DNA of 47,855 nt, taken from positions 1-47,855 of the forward strand of contig DCQT01000074.1 in assembly GCA_002323535.1 (NCBI GenBank), in the 5' to 3' direction. Position numbers and translations under genes: made by a program. This document shows, piece by piece, positions 26,299 through 35,526 of the stretch. The notes below the pieces were generated by a model. The model had not been told where the DNA came from and did not search any database. It saw only the letters and a program-made list of their open reading frames with translations. The number at the start of each line of letters is the position of its first letter. Position 1 is the first letter of the stretch. The DNA comes from Bacteriovoracaceae bacterium UBA1511. Its GTDB lineage: Bacteria; Bdellovibrionota; Bacteriovoracia; Bacteriovoracales; Bacteriovoracaceae.

Positions 26299-26669
26299 CC
26301 TGCTTCTCGAAAGTTTTCCTCCTCAAGCTCTGACCAAGCAGCCTCAGGGTCCATAATTTCTAGGTCAGCTTGTCTGGTGTGCATTTTGTTACGCCACTTC
26401 TCTTTTCTTTTTTGGAGCTGTCTTTGAATCTTTTGAAAAGCCAGCTCTATTGATTTATAAATATTTTCTGCCGAGGAATGACTATGATACTCAAACTTCG
26501 GCCCTATCAATGTTGTCTCAGTATAAAAGTGTCCGTCATCATAATGACAAGACCACTTTAGTGATGTTTTTCCTTCAAGGAATTTGCTTAATTTTTCTGA
26601 TTTCTCCTTAATTTTTCCGTCTAGTTTCTTGGTGTGCTTGATGTGTCGAAATGAAATCGTCACTTTCAT
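26295..26669 (-). CDS. hpf: Short ribosome hibernation-promoting factor (HPF/YfiA)
   Basis: A 124-residue protein that binds the 30S subunit and blocks translation in stasis. The family core is clear: ISFRHIKHTKKLDGKIKEKSEKL, then the beta-strand segment TETTLIGPKFEYHSHSSAENIYKSIELAFQKIQRQLQKRKEK. It is a short form with a 20-residue acidic tail and no long C-terminal dimerization domain. The ATG at 26669 has AAGGAG nine bases upstream; the TTG three codons earlier would sit inside it. Located just after rpoN, its classic position, but separated here by about 68 bases. Confidence 0.9.
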   Translation of the reverse strand: MKVTISFRHIKHTKKLDGKIKEKSEKLSKFLEGKTSLKWSCHYDDGHFYTETTLIGPKFEYHSHSSAENIYKSIELAFQKIQRQLQKRKEKWRNKMHTRQADLEIMDPEAAWSELEEENFREAG

Positions 26670-26736
26670 AGAGGTCAACTCCTTCGTCGATGTTTAACTA
26701 CTGTAAATTGTTTATCGGCAAGTATGACCGAAAATA

Positions 26737-28197
26737 TTACGCCCTCTTTTTTCTTTTCGACGAAGATTCTATTCCTAGCATTTCTCGGTACTTGGCCACT
26801 GTTCTTCTAGCAACTTTGATATCATCTTGACTCAATAACGTGGATAACTTTTGATCAGAAAATGGCTTCAATGGGTTTTCCGAATCAATAATCTTTTTTA
26901 GTTTAACTTTTAATGCTTCATTTGAGATGTCCACTCCTCCAGCTTTTCCGCCAAGTCCAGCATTGAAAAAATACTTTAATTCAAACACACCAATAGGAGT
27001 ATGCATGTACTTATTATTTGTGACACGTGAAACCGTAGACTCATGCATACCAATTTCATCGGCAATGTCCTTTAGAATCATCGGTTTAAGGAATAACGCC
27101 CCCTTATGAAAAAACTCTTGCTGACGAGACACAATACACTTTGCAACTTTATGAATTGTTTTTTGTCTGTTTTGAATTGACTTCAAAAGCCAAAAAGCTG
27201 ACTTCATTTTTTCTTGAAAATAGTTTTTTGCTTCGTCATCGCCCAGGTTCGCGTTGTTTAACATTTTCTGATACAGCTGATTAATTTTCAACCTTGGAAT
27301 TCCATCATCATTAACCTGTACAACAAACTCTTTTCCTACTTTCTGTACAAAAATATCAGGAACCACGAACTGTGTTTCCTCTCCTGCTACTGATAATCCT
27401 GGACGAGGGTTTAGTTCTTTTAAAAGTTCTACTGCTGAGAGAATCAAATCTTTTTCTTTACCAGTTTCCTCCGCAATTTTATCAAACTGTTTGTTCTTTA
27501 TTCTTTGTAAGTGATTTATAATTAGGTCTTTTAATAACTCCGAATGGTACCCCAATATTCTTGCCTGATTTAACAAGCACTCTTCCAGTGATGAGGAACC
27601 ACAGCCAATCGGATCAAGCCTCAAAATTATCTCCAAGGTTTCTTCAAACTCTTCCTTTGAAATACTAAGCTCTTTTACGATTTCATCCCTGGAAACCTCA
27701 AGGTACCCACTGGGATTAAGATTATTTACAATAGCATCAGCAACTGTAAATACATAATCGGGATAATTCTCTACACCAATTTGCTCCAAAAGGTGATCTT
27801 TTAAATCTTTAGATCCACTTACAATATTTTCAAAATTAAATTGTTCATCAGGGTCACGCGTGGCCATGGATGGTGCGGACTGAGCACTGTTAGAATTAAA
27901 ATGATCTAAATATTTACCCCAATCAAAATCATCCTTCTCAAATATTGGGGTCTCGTCAAAGTTCTCAGCCTTAGCTTCAGCATTTTCATTTTCAATTTTC
28001 TCTAGTTTATTATCAGCGGGGTTTAAAGTTTCGTTAGGGTCAAGCTCTTCCAGCATCGGATTTTCTGTCATCTCCTTGGCAATAACGTTAGTCATTTCAA
28101 GGTGCGTGAGCGTCAGCATTTTAATTGCTTGCTGTAGCTGAGGGGTAATCATCATCCCCTGTGTTTGTTTCATACTTTGAGATAATTTAACCGCCAT
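26737..28197 (-). CDS. rpoN: RpoN, RNA polymerase sigma-54 factor
   Basis: Sigma factor that recruits RNA polymerase to -24/-12 promoters and needs AAA+ activators. The N-terminal glutamine-rich region I (MKQTQGMMITPQLQQAIKML), the acidic region II (about 60-110), the core-binding domain, the HTH region DIADEIGMHESTVSRVTNNKYM, and the RpoN box ARRTVAKYRE at 463-472 are all present. Length 486 is typical. AAGGA precedes the ATG. It is downstream of lptB with a 15-base gap, the usual lptB-rpoN-hpf order. Confidence 0.98.
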   Translation of the reverse strand: MAVKLSQSMKQTQGMMITPQLQQAIKMLTLTHLEMTNVIAKEMTENPMLEELDPNETLNPADNKLEKIENENAEAKAENFDETPIFEKDDFDWGKYLDHFNSNSAQSAPSMATRDPDEQFNFENIVSGSKDLKDHLLEQIGVENYPDYVFTVADAIVNNLNPSGYLEVSRDEIVKELSISKEEFEETLEIILRLDPIGCGSSSLEECLLNQARILGYHSELLKDLIINHLQRIKNKQFDKIAEETGKEKDLILSAVELLKELNPRPGLSVAGEETQFVVPDIFVQKVGKEFVVQVNDDGIPRLKINQLYQKMLNNANLGDDEAKNYFQEKMKSAFWLLKSIQNRQKTIHKVAKCIVSRQQEFFHKGALFLKPMILKDIADEIGMHESTVSRVTNNKYMHTPIGVFELKYFFNAGLGGKAGGVDISNEALKVKLKKIIDSENPLKPFSDQKLSTLLSQDDIKVARRTVAKYREMLGIESSSKRKKRA

Positions 28198-28212
28198 CTT
28201 TTTCCTTACTCT

Positions 28213-28941
28213 CTACATTTTAAAATTTTCTCCTAAGTAAAACTTTCTAGCCTGCTCATTTTGCAGAATTTCCTCAGGAGTTCCGTTTGCAAGAATCTCT
28301 CCTTGACTCAGGATATAAGCCCTATCGACAATTCCGAGCGTTTCCCTTACGTTGTGGTCCGTAATTAATACCCCAATCCCTCTATTTTTAAGGGCTTTGA
28401 TGATTTTTTGAATATCAATTACTGCTAAAGGGTCTACACCTGCAAAAGGCTCATCCAATAAAATAAATTTAGGGTTGAGTGCTAAAACTCTTGCAATTTC
28501 AACTCTCCTTCTTTCCCCTCCAGACAAAGCACGTCCGAGTGATTTATAAATTTTTTGAAGGTTAAAGTCCTCGAGTAACTGGTCTACAATTCTATTTTTT
28601 TCACTTTTGGAATACCCCTTGACCTCTGCAGCAGAAAGAATATTTTCCTTAACTGTTAACTCTCTAAAAACTGATGCCTCTTGTGGAAGATAGCCTATGC
28701 CATTGACCGCTCTTTTATGAAGTGGGTCATTAGTTATATTTTTTTCACCAAGGTATATAGTTCCCTTATTAGCTTTTACAAGACCAACAATCATGTAGAA
28801 TGAAGTTGTTTTTCCAGCACCGTTCGGTCCAAGTAGCCCTACGACCTCAGATGTCCTAACTGATAAACTTACGTCTTTAACAACTTTTCTATCACCATAG
28901 GTTTTAGAAATATTTCGAGCTTCAACTTCAAGACTCTCCAT
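28213..28941 (-). CDS. lptB: LptB, ATPase of the LPS transporter
   Basis: ABC ATPase that powers lipopolysaccharide extraction by LptFG. Walker A is GPNGAGKT at 38-45, the signature LSGGE is at 138-142, Walker B is FILLDEP at 158-164, and the switch His is in DHNVRET. The family-specific LPQEASVFRELTVKENI segment is present. A GAGGT ribosome site lies inside the end of the upstream lptC-like gene, whose stop is two bases before the ATG. Confidence 0.97.
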   Translation of the reverse strand: MESLEVEARNISKTYGDRKVVKDVSLSVRTSEVVGLLGPNGAGKTTSFYMIVGLVKANKGTIYLGEKNITNDPLHKRAVNGIGYLPQEASVFRELTVKENILSAAEVKGYSKSEKNRIVDQLLEDFNLQKIYKSLGRALSGGERRRVEIARVLALNPKFILLDEPFAGVDPLAVIDIQKIIKALKNRGIGVLITDHNVRETLGIVDRAYILSQGEILANGTPEEILQNEQARKFYLGENFKM

Positions 28942-28943
28942 TT

Positions 28944-29930
28944 TTACCTCGATTGATTGAATTTAAACTTGGAATTGGTATTTATAATTTCCACCAACTC
29001 ATTTGATTCCTCTATCACAATTTTATTTCCTTGAATTAAGTCATCTAATTGTTTGAGTTTTGGGAAACCACTAAAAACTAGCTTCCGCTGAAAACCAAAC
29101 CCTTCAAGCTTTTGAGACAAGCCCGTTCTTAGAATTGATTGGCCATTGGATGCAGTAAACTTCTCTGAAAACCGAACATCATCATTCAATTCAAAATAAT
29201 TAACATCCCGACTTTCTTTATTTAAAAAAATACTTCCTCGCTGAGCGGTCAAGTGTATATTGTCTCGATCAATTTTAACTTTATCCTCAAGAATCATTTT
29301 TCCTGAGTTTAAGTAATACGCTAATTTTTCAGATTGAATTGCCATCGGAGGACTAAAGCTTTTATTAGCAAAACTCAGGTTTCCACGAATATTTTTTTCA
29401 TACCTGACAATTCCAAGTTCTCCGTCAAAATGTGCATTTACAGACTTGAGTCTTATTTTATTACCATTACTGGTTCTCGCACGTGTATTAACACTTCTCT
29501 TAAGCACTGCTTTTTGACTCTTTTGGAGCACAGACATCTCTTCACCAGTGATAGTTAAATCGGTTTTTTTAAGCTTAACTTTTCCAAAAAGATTTATCTG
29601 ATCTTTTGAAGGGATCACCTCTCCGCTGTCACCTTCATATTCAAAAGTTTCGTCAGTCGATATAACACTCCCAAATGGGGCCATCAATATAATCTTCCCA
29701 CTACTATTTTGTACTATCACCTTTTTAGAATTTACAACCATTGGTTGATTCTCGCGATCAACTGAGAAAAAAACAGAATTAAGAAACTCTTGGGAACCGC
29801 TAACGTCTTTATTTTCTTTGAGTTTTACTCCAAAAGTCTCCTTGAGATACTCCAAATTGTCTGCAGCAATAAACAACAACGTACATGATACCAAAAATAA
29901 TGCAATTGTAATATTTCGCACCGCCTCCAA
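28944..29930 (-). CDS. lptC: LptC/LptA-like LPS transport protein
   Basis: A 328-residue protein with one N-terminal transmembrane helix (about 5-24) and a long beta-jellyroll-type region. The middle repeats the OstA-type pattern (IVQNSSGKIILMAPFGSVISTDETFEYEGDSGEV, then KVKLKKTDLTITGEEMSVLQKSQKAVLK and ALRSEKLAYYLNSGKMILEDKVKIDRD-like segments), as in LptC and LptA. It is longer than an LptC (about 190 residues), so it may combine both roles. It starts at TTG with GGAGG upstream. Placed before lptB, the expected position for lptC/lptA. Confidence 0.75.
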   Translation of the reverse strand: MEAVRNITIALFLVSCTLLFIAADNLEYLKETFGVKLKENKDVSGSQEFLNSVFFSVDRENQPMVVNSKKVIVQNSSGKIILMAPFGSVISTDETFEYEGDSGEVIPSKDQINLFGKVKLKKTDLTITGEEMSVLQKSQKAVLKRSVNTRARTSNGNKIRLKSVNAHFDGELGIVRYEKNIRGNLSFANKSFSPPMAIQSEKLAYYLNSGKMILEDKVKIDRDNIHLTAQRGSIFLNKESRDVNYFELNDDVRFSEKFTASNGQSILRTGLSQKLEGFGFQRKLVFSGFPKLKQLDDLIQGNKIVIEESNELVEIINTNSKFKFNQSR

Positions 29931-29991
29931 TTCTTATTCCTCCCCTCAACCTTTACGATAGAAAAACCATCATGTTAGTCTTCACAACCGT

Positions 29992-29997
29992 TATAAT
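29992..29997 (+). promoter_or_regulatory. TATAAT element before mutS
   Basis: A perfect TATAAT lies 20 bases before the mutS ATG, in the 87-base gap between the divergent lptC-like gene and mutS. No good -35 box is found at 16-18 bases upstream, so this may be a coincidence in AT-rich DNA. Confidence 0.3.
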
Positions 29998-30017
29998 TTT
30001 ACCGCTCGGAGAGAGTT

Positions 30018-32666
30018 ATGTCTTTAGATACATTAGATAACCTTGTAAAAAATGGCGCCAAGCTAACTCCGATGATGAAACAATATTATGAAATAAAGAG
30101 GGAAAACAAAGATAAAATAGTCCTATTTAGAATGGGTGATTTCTATGAAGTTTTCTTCGAAGACGCAATTACTTTAGCAAAGATACTTAACATTGCTCAA
30201 ACGCATCGAGGAAAAATTGGGAATACCCCGGTCCCTATGGCCGGAATACCTCATCACGCTGCACCTAATTATGTCGACCGGCTGACCACAGCGGGCAAAA
30301 GGGTGGCAATCTGTGAGCAAGTTCAGGACCCAAAAGACGCTATTGGCATAGTAAAAAGAGCTGTTACCCAAGTTGTGAGCCCTGGCGTTCCTTATGATTT
30401 AAATCAAGCTGACCATGCTCAAAACTTTTACCTTTGCAGTGCCTTCGTTGAAGATAGTCTGTATAGTGTCTCTTTCATTGACTTCTCTACGGGAAAGTTT
30501 TTTGGCTTTGATGGCCAACCAAAAGAGGAGTTTTTGAATTTATTAGGAAAATATGCCCCAAAAGAAATTGTTGCTTATCCAGGTCAGTTCGCGAGAGATA
30601 AAGAAATAGAGACCTACATTGAAAATCTTGGAATTTTAAGAAACATCCTTTCTGAGGACTACTTTCATCCGATCAATGGAGATCATCAACTTAAAAGGTT
30701 CATTCCAAATTATGAGCAAGACAAGATAATAGAAAAAAGCCCTCGTTTGAAAAAATCCTTATGTGCCCTTACAAATTACTTTGGAAATACCCAGGGGGAT
30801 ATCGATTTAAATCACCTTGAGGAGTTTCGTTTTATATCAACAGAAAACTTTTTAAAAGTTTCAACTAAAACTCTAGAGGGCTTAGAAATTATTCCAAAAG
30901 ATGCTCACTCTAAGAGATCATCAATTCTTGGTCTTTGTGATAAAACAATGACTTCAATGGGGAAAAGACATCTAAAAAAGATTTTTCTCCATCCTCTTAA
31001 AATAAAAAATCAAATCATCAAGCGTCAAAGTTTTATCGAAACAATATTAAAAAAAACGGATATTTTATTCGAGTCAAGGAACTATTTATCAAATATAAGA
31101 GATATTGAAAGAATTCTGACTAAAGTGACTCTAGGTAAAGCGACATCGCATGATTTAATAAACTTTAGTGAGTCTTTTTATTCCTTTCTGGAACTCAAAA
31201 AGGTCATTTACTCCTCAAATCTAGATAAATTCTTATCAATGGAGATGACTGGCAAGCAAATTACGAGTCTTGAAGAATTATCCCTTGAGTTCTTTGAAAC
31301 GTTTAATTCAGAGCCCTCTGCCTCCATAGAGAAAAGAAACTTGATCAAACATGGGTTCAATAAAAAACGAGATCATTTATGGGAGTTATCTGAAAACTCA
31401 GAAAAGTCTTTTGACGACTTAGAAAAAAAATACCTATCAACAACTGATATTCCTAAGTTAAAGATTAAGCATAATAACATCCATGGCCATTTCATTGAGG
31501 TCTCAAAAACTCACTCTCATAAAGTTCCACCTAGCTTTGTTAGGAGACAAACCTTAGTCAATTCTGAAAGGTATACCACTGAGGAGTTGGACAAATTAGA
31601 TAAGGACTCTGCGTTTGCCAGAGAGAGGCTTCAAGAAGTTGAAAGAGAAATTCTTAACTCTTGCCTAGATAAGCTTAAAAGTAACTCAAAAGATGTTATT
31701 AACTTGTGTAGAGTCATAGAGGAAATAGATACTCTTCAATCACTCGCTCAAATTGCTCATACAAATTCTTGGACAAAACCAGAAATTTCATCAGAAGAGC
31801 AACACTTCCAAATGACCGGAGCATGGCACCCACTAATAAAAAAAATAATTGGGGAGAGCTTTGTTACTCATGACCTTAATTTAAATAAAAATTGCTTTTT
31901 CGGATTGATCACTGGCCCGAACATGGCCGGAAAAACTACTGTCATGCGTGAGGTTGCAATTATACAACTACTAATGCAAATTGGGTCCTTCGTTCCTGCA
32001 AAAAAAGCATGTCTGAGCCTTAGTGACTTTATTTTTAGTAGATTAGGAGCGAGTGACAACATACAACAAGGACAATCAACTTTTATGGTAGAAATGTCTG
32101 AGACCGCAGAGATAACAAGACATGCAACTAAAAAATCTCTTGTTATCTTAGATGAAATTGGACGTGGTACTTCAACCTATGATGGGCTAAGCATCGCTTG
32201 GAGCCTCGTGAACTACTTTAATAGTAAAATAAAGTGTAGAACTCTTTTTGCTTCTCACTATCATGAATTAATTGATGTTATCGAAAACCTTCCTACGGCA
32301 AAAAACCTTACAGTTCGAACCAAAAAAGTAGGTGAGCGAGTTGATTTTCTTTACGAGCTAATTGAAAAGGGTGCAAATCAGAGCTTTGGTATTTATGTTG
32401 CTAGACTTGCAGGCTTGCCTAAAAGTGTCTTAATTGAGGCAAGTAATATTCTCCATCAACTTGAAAAAGAAAAATCCCAGCCGAAAGAGAGCAATAACCA
32501 ATTAACTTTTTTTGATTTTAATAATGAGAAGGCGCAATTACAGGAACCTAGGGTAGACCTCAAAAGTCTCGACGCAATAAATGAGCTTAAATCAATAAAC
32601 ATAAATAATTTATCCCCAATTGACTCACTTCTTAAAATAAAAGAACTCCAAGACCAACTTCACTAA
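30018..32666 (+). CDS. mutS: MutS, DNA mismatch-repair ATPase
   Basis: Mismatch recognition protein of 882 residues. The N-terminal mismatch-binding motif FRMGDFYEVFFEDA (F-x-E) is intact, the connector and lever domains follow, and the ABC ATPase domain contains Walker A GPNMAGKT at 633-640, the ST(F)MVEMSETAEI signature and LDEIGRGTSTYDG (Walker B with its catalytic Glu). The HTH and C-terminal segment is present with a terminal low-complexity linker. GGAGAGAG precedes the start. Divergent from the lptC-lptB-rpoN-hpf block and upstream of an RDD protein on the same strand. Confidence 0.98.
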   Translation: MSLDTLDNLVKNGAKLTPMMKQYYEIKRENKDKIVLFRMGDFYEVFFEDAITLAKILNIAQTHRGKIGNTPVPMAGIPHHAAPNYVDRLTTAGKRVAICEQVQDPKDAIGIVKRAVTQVVSPGVPYDLNQADHAQNFYLCSAFVEDSLYSVSFIDFSTGKFFGFDGQPKEEFLNLLGKYAPKEIVAYPGQFARDKEIETYIENLGILRNILSEDYFHPINGDHQLKRFIPNYEQDKIIEKSPRLKKSLCALTNYFGNTQGDIDLNHLEEFRFISTENFLKVSTKTLEGLEIIPKDAHSKRSSILGLCDKTMTSMGKRHLKKIFLHPLKIKNQIIKRQSFIETILKKTDILFESRNYLSNIRDIERILTKVTLGKATSHDLINFSESFYSFLELKKVIYSSNLDKFLSMEMTGKQITSLEELSLEFFETFNSEPSASIEKRNLIKHGFNKKRDHLWELSENSEKSFDDLEKKYLSTTDIPKLKIKHNNIHGHFIEVSKTHSHKVPPSFVRRQTLVNSERYTTEELDKLDKDSAFARERLQEVEREILNSCLDKLKSNSKDVINLCRVIEEIDTLQSLAQIAHTNSWTKPEISSEEQHFQMTGAWHPLIKKIIGESFVTHDLNLNKNCFFGLITGPNMAGKTTVMREVAIIQLLMQIGSFVPAKKACLSLSDFIFSRLGASDNIQQGQSTFMVEMSETAEITRHATKKSLVILDEIGRGTSTYDGLSIAWSLVNYFNSKIKCRTLFASHYHELIDVIENLPTAKNLTVRTKKVGERVDFLYELIEKGANQSFGIYVARLAGLPKSVLIEASNILHQLEKEKSQPKESNNQLTFFDFNNEKAQLQEPRVDLKSLDAINELKSININNLSPIDSLLKIKELQDQLH

Positions 32667-32709
32667 AAAAATTAATTTTACCAAGACTCATTAATACCGA
32701 TGAGGATTT

Positions 32710-33201
32710 ATGCGTTTTGGTTATCAGCAAAAAAGATTGGCCCCCTTTATGCTTGCAAGAATAAAATCTTGGGTAATCGACCATTTTATGATTTTTACTT
32801 TTTCTACATTCGTTCAATTTAGTCTTTTTTCTTTTTATAACGAATTTATCCATCAAGACTTAATTATAAATTGGCCTGGCTTTTTCACGGCTTACCAAAT
32901 TAACTTATCAATTTTCTACTTAGCTTACTTCTTTTTTATGAATTACTTTTTCCAAGGAAAAACAATTGGGCAAGTATTCGTTGGAATAGGCTCAATTAAT
33001 AACTCCAACTTTTCACCAAAAAAAATCTCTGCCTGGAGTAGTGCTCAGAGAAGCTGCGCAAATTACTTATGCTTTAAATTAGGCTTTATCTTATTTTTAA
33101 TCCCACTTTTTAATAAAAAAAATCTTAGCCTTGCTGACTTTATATCTCAAACTCACCAAAGCTACAGCGCCTACAAGGTTGAACAAAAAGAAGCTGCTTA
33201 A
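32710..33201 (+). CDS. RDD-family membrane protein
   Basis: A 163-residue inner-membrane protein with three predicted transmembrane helices. The RDD signature residues appear: LARIKSWVIDHFMIF (R and D in helix 1), then GKTIGQVFVGI and the C-terminal LADFISQTHQSY. The function of the family is not settled (possible ion or small-solute transport). GAGGA lies before the ATG. The stop is 7 bases before the stop of the convergent aspS, and I see no terminator between them. Confidence 0.85.
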   Translation: MRFGYQQKRLAPFMLARIKSWVIDHFMIFTFSTFVQFSLFSFYNEFIHQDLIINWPGFFTAYQINLSIFYLAYFFFMNYFFQGKTIGQVFVGIGSINNSNFSPKKISAWSSAQRSCANYLCFKLGFILFLIPLFNKKNLSLADFISQTHQSYSAYKVEQKEAA

Positions 33202-33207
33202 GCTTAA

Positions 33208-34995
33208 TTAATCTTTTAACCAAGATAGATTTAGTTCATTAAGCTGCTCTAATGCCGGCACTGATGGAGCATCTGCCATAAGATCTGAAGCTGAAGTTGT
33301 TTTAGGAAAAGCTACGACGTCTCTGATATTTTCAGTTTTTGCCAACAACATCATCAGTCGGTCCATACCAAAGGCAATACCACCGTGAGGAGGAGTTCCA
33401 TAGTTTAATGCTTCGATAAAGAAACCAAACTGCCTTTGAGTCTCTTCTTCTGAAAATCCGAGTAATTCAAACATTCTAGCTTGAACTTTGGGGTCGTGAA
33501 TTCTTATAGATCCACTTGCGATCTCATATCCATTACACACCACATCGTAGCAATCAGCTGTGAGATCCTTAACCTCCTCTAAGCTGCCGGACATAAACTT
33601 ATCAAGTGCAGAACTTGAGGGCATCGAAAATGGATGGTGCATCGCCGCTAACCTATTCTCTTGTTCATCGTAATCAAAAAGTGGAAATTCATCTATCCAC
33701 AGAAAGTCGAAACGGTCTTCGGCGAGCGAGTATTTGTCGCGTAGGTGCCTTCTCACTGCATCTAAACAAGCATGAGTCGTTGAATGTGCTTTATCTGCAC
33801 TAAAAAGCCAAATACCTTTTGGCTCAGGTTGTCTTTCATTTAATACATTTAGATGCTCCGGCGTAATGAATTTACTTATTCCACCAGAAATTTTGTCACC
33901 GTCTACTTTAAAAAAGGCAACCCCTTTTCCTCCATATGGCTCAACAACCTTAGTAAGGCCATCTAAATCTTTTCTTGCCATTTGTGCGAGTGAGTCTGGT
34001 AGAAATAAGCCTTTTACAAGTCCGCCATCGGATGAAATTGACTTGAATAAACCAAATTCACTTTCTTTGAATATTTCTGAGAAGTTATGATGTTCTAAGC
34101 CAAACCTGGTATCAGGCTTGTCACTTCCATAAGTATTCATCGCCTCTTCAAAAGTCATTTTTTTAAATGAAACTTTCTCTCCCTCGAATATGCTTTCCAT
34201 TAAGCCCCGGGAAAGCTCTCTTACGAAGTCTTGCTCACAAAAACTTGCCTCAATATCTATTTGAGTAAATTCAGGCTGTCTGTCTATTCTCAAGTCTTCA
34301 TCTCTAAAACATTTTGTTATTTGAAAGTACCTGTCAGTTCCCCCTACCATTAATAGCTGTTTAAGAGTTTGAGGTGATTGAGGAAGCGCATACACTTTAC
34401 CAGGGTTAACTCTACTAGGGACAATATAATCCCTGGCCCCTTCAGGTGTAGACTTGTAAAGAATTGGGGTTTCTACTTCTACAAATTCATTATTATGCAG
34501 AAAGTCTCTTGCCCTCTGGTAAGCCTTAGAACGAATAGAAAGCATTGATTGAAGACGCTTTGTTCTTAAGTCAAGATATCGATACTTTAACCTCAAATCC
34601 TCTGTTGCTTGATTTTTTGCATTAGGTAAAAAAGGTAGTTCATGTCTGTTCGCTTCACTTAAAATCTGTATATCAGTGACAGAAAGCTCTATCTCCCCCG
34701 TCAGCATATCCTTGTTTATGGCACTTTCTGGCCTGGCTCTAACAGAGCCAAAAACTTTAATAACTGTCTCGTGGGATGTGCTCTTAAAAACATCTACACT
34801 CCCTCCATTTTCAAGCCAGCTTTCAAAGCTCAGCTGAACAAGTCCTGATTTGTCTCTCAGGTCAATAAAATGTAAACCGCCAAGGTCTCTATACTTATTA
34901 ACCCATCCACAAAGACTCACATCATGGCCGACATTACTTTTTCTTAAATCTCCACACTTGTGTGTTCTCATTAAACCTGTCGTTAGATTTGCCAT
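33208..34995 (-). CDS. aspS: AspS, aspartate-tRNA ligase
   Basis: Class IIb synthetase of 595 residues, the bacterial type with a GAD insertion (about 290-410). The anticodon-binding OB fold is at the N-terminus (DVSLCGWVNKYRDLGGLHFIDLRD), motif 2 is PQTLKQLLMVGG...FRDEDLR and motif 3 is GGIAFGMDRLMMLL. The gene is intact. AGAGG precedes the ATG. Divergent with the DUF192 gene by 30 bases. Whether it also charges tRNA-Asn cannot be read from the window. Confidence 0.98.
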   Translation of the reverse strand: MANLTTGLMRTHKCGDLRKSNVGHDVSLCGWVNKYRDLGGLHFIDLRDKSGLVQLSFESWLENGGSVDVFKSTSHETVIKVFGSVRARPESAINKDMLTGEIELSVTDIQILSEANRHELPFLPNAKNQATEDLRLKYRYLDLRTKRLQSMLSIRSKAYQRARDFLHNNEFVEVETPILYKSTPEGARDYIVPSRVNPGKVYALPQSPQTLKQLLMVGGTDRYFQITKCFRDEDLRIDRQPEFTQIDIEASFCEQDFVRELSRGLMESIFEGEKVSFKKMTFEEAMNTYGSDKPDTRFGLEHHNFSEIFKESEFGLFKSISSDGGLVKGLFLPDSLAQMARKDLDGLTKVVEPYGGKGVAFFKVDGDKISGGISKFITPEHLNVLNERQPEPKGIWLFSADKAHSTTHACLDAVRRHLRDKYSLAEDRFDFLWIDEFPLFDYDEQENRLAAMHHPFSMPSSSALDKFMSGSLEEVKDLTADCYDVVCNGYEIASGSIRIHDPKVQARMFELLGFSEEETQRQFGFFIEALNYGTPPHGGIAFGMDRLMMLLAKTENIRDVVAFPKTTSASDLMADAPSVPALEQLNELNLSWLKD

Positions 34996-35025
34996 AAATA
35001 ATTCCTCTTCATTAAAATAGTCATA

Positions 35026-35526
35026 ATGATATTAAAACTTAGACTCCTCTTCTACATCTTATTCCTTTTTCCGGCCATAGCGTTTACCGACGCCCCATCA
35101 ACAAAGGGTGTCAAAAGAGACTTTTTTCTCAAAAATAACGAGGAAATAATCTTTCTTAAGGACAAAAACAACTCAATTTTGGAGCTCAAACCACTTAGAA
35201 GTATGAAAGCACAAGCGCAAGGACTAAGTGGGGTAAAGAGGGAACAGTTAAAAACGAACCAGGGAGCTATTTTTATATATGATGGAATGTCTTCCCGAAG
35301 TTTTTGGATGCCGGACACTTACTTTGACTTGGCGATTATTTTCCTGGATGAAAACCTCGTTGTTAAATTTGTTGAAAAAAAAGCTATTGCACACCCTGGT
35401 CGAAAGGAACCACCGATTATTTTTAGAACCAAAGCTGTGGAAGCTAAATATGTAGTTGAAATCCCGGCTGATAACCCAATTGTATTCTCTTTGAATGTTG
35501 GTGATAGGTTTGAATTTCTAAAGTAG
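35026..35526 (+). CDS. DUF192-family exported protein
   Basis: A 166-residue protein with an N-terminal signal peptide (LRLLFYILFLFPAIAFTDA, cleavage likely near residue 21). The DUF192 (PF02643) core follows: KREQLKTNQGAIFIYDGMSSRSFWMPDTYFDLAIIFLDENLVVKFVE, with the RGLM-like region changed to GLSGV and the WMxxT segment intact. The function of the family is unknown. The stop overlaps the FtsB-like gene by 9 bases. No clear ribosome site is visible before the ATG, which is only 30 bases from the divergent aspS start. Confidence 0.8.
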   Translation: MILKLRLLFYILFLFPAIAFTDAPSTKGVKRDFFLKNNEEIIFLKDKNNSILELKPLRSMKAQAQGLSGVKREQLKTNQGAIFIYDGMSSRSFWMPDTYFDLAIIFLDENLVVKFVEKKAIAHPGRKEPPIIFRTKAVEAKYVVEIPADNPIVFSLNVGDRFEFLK

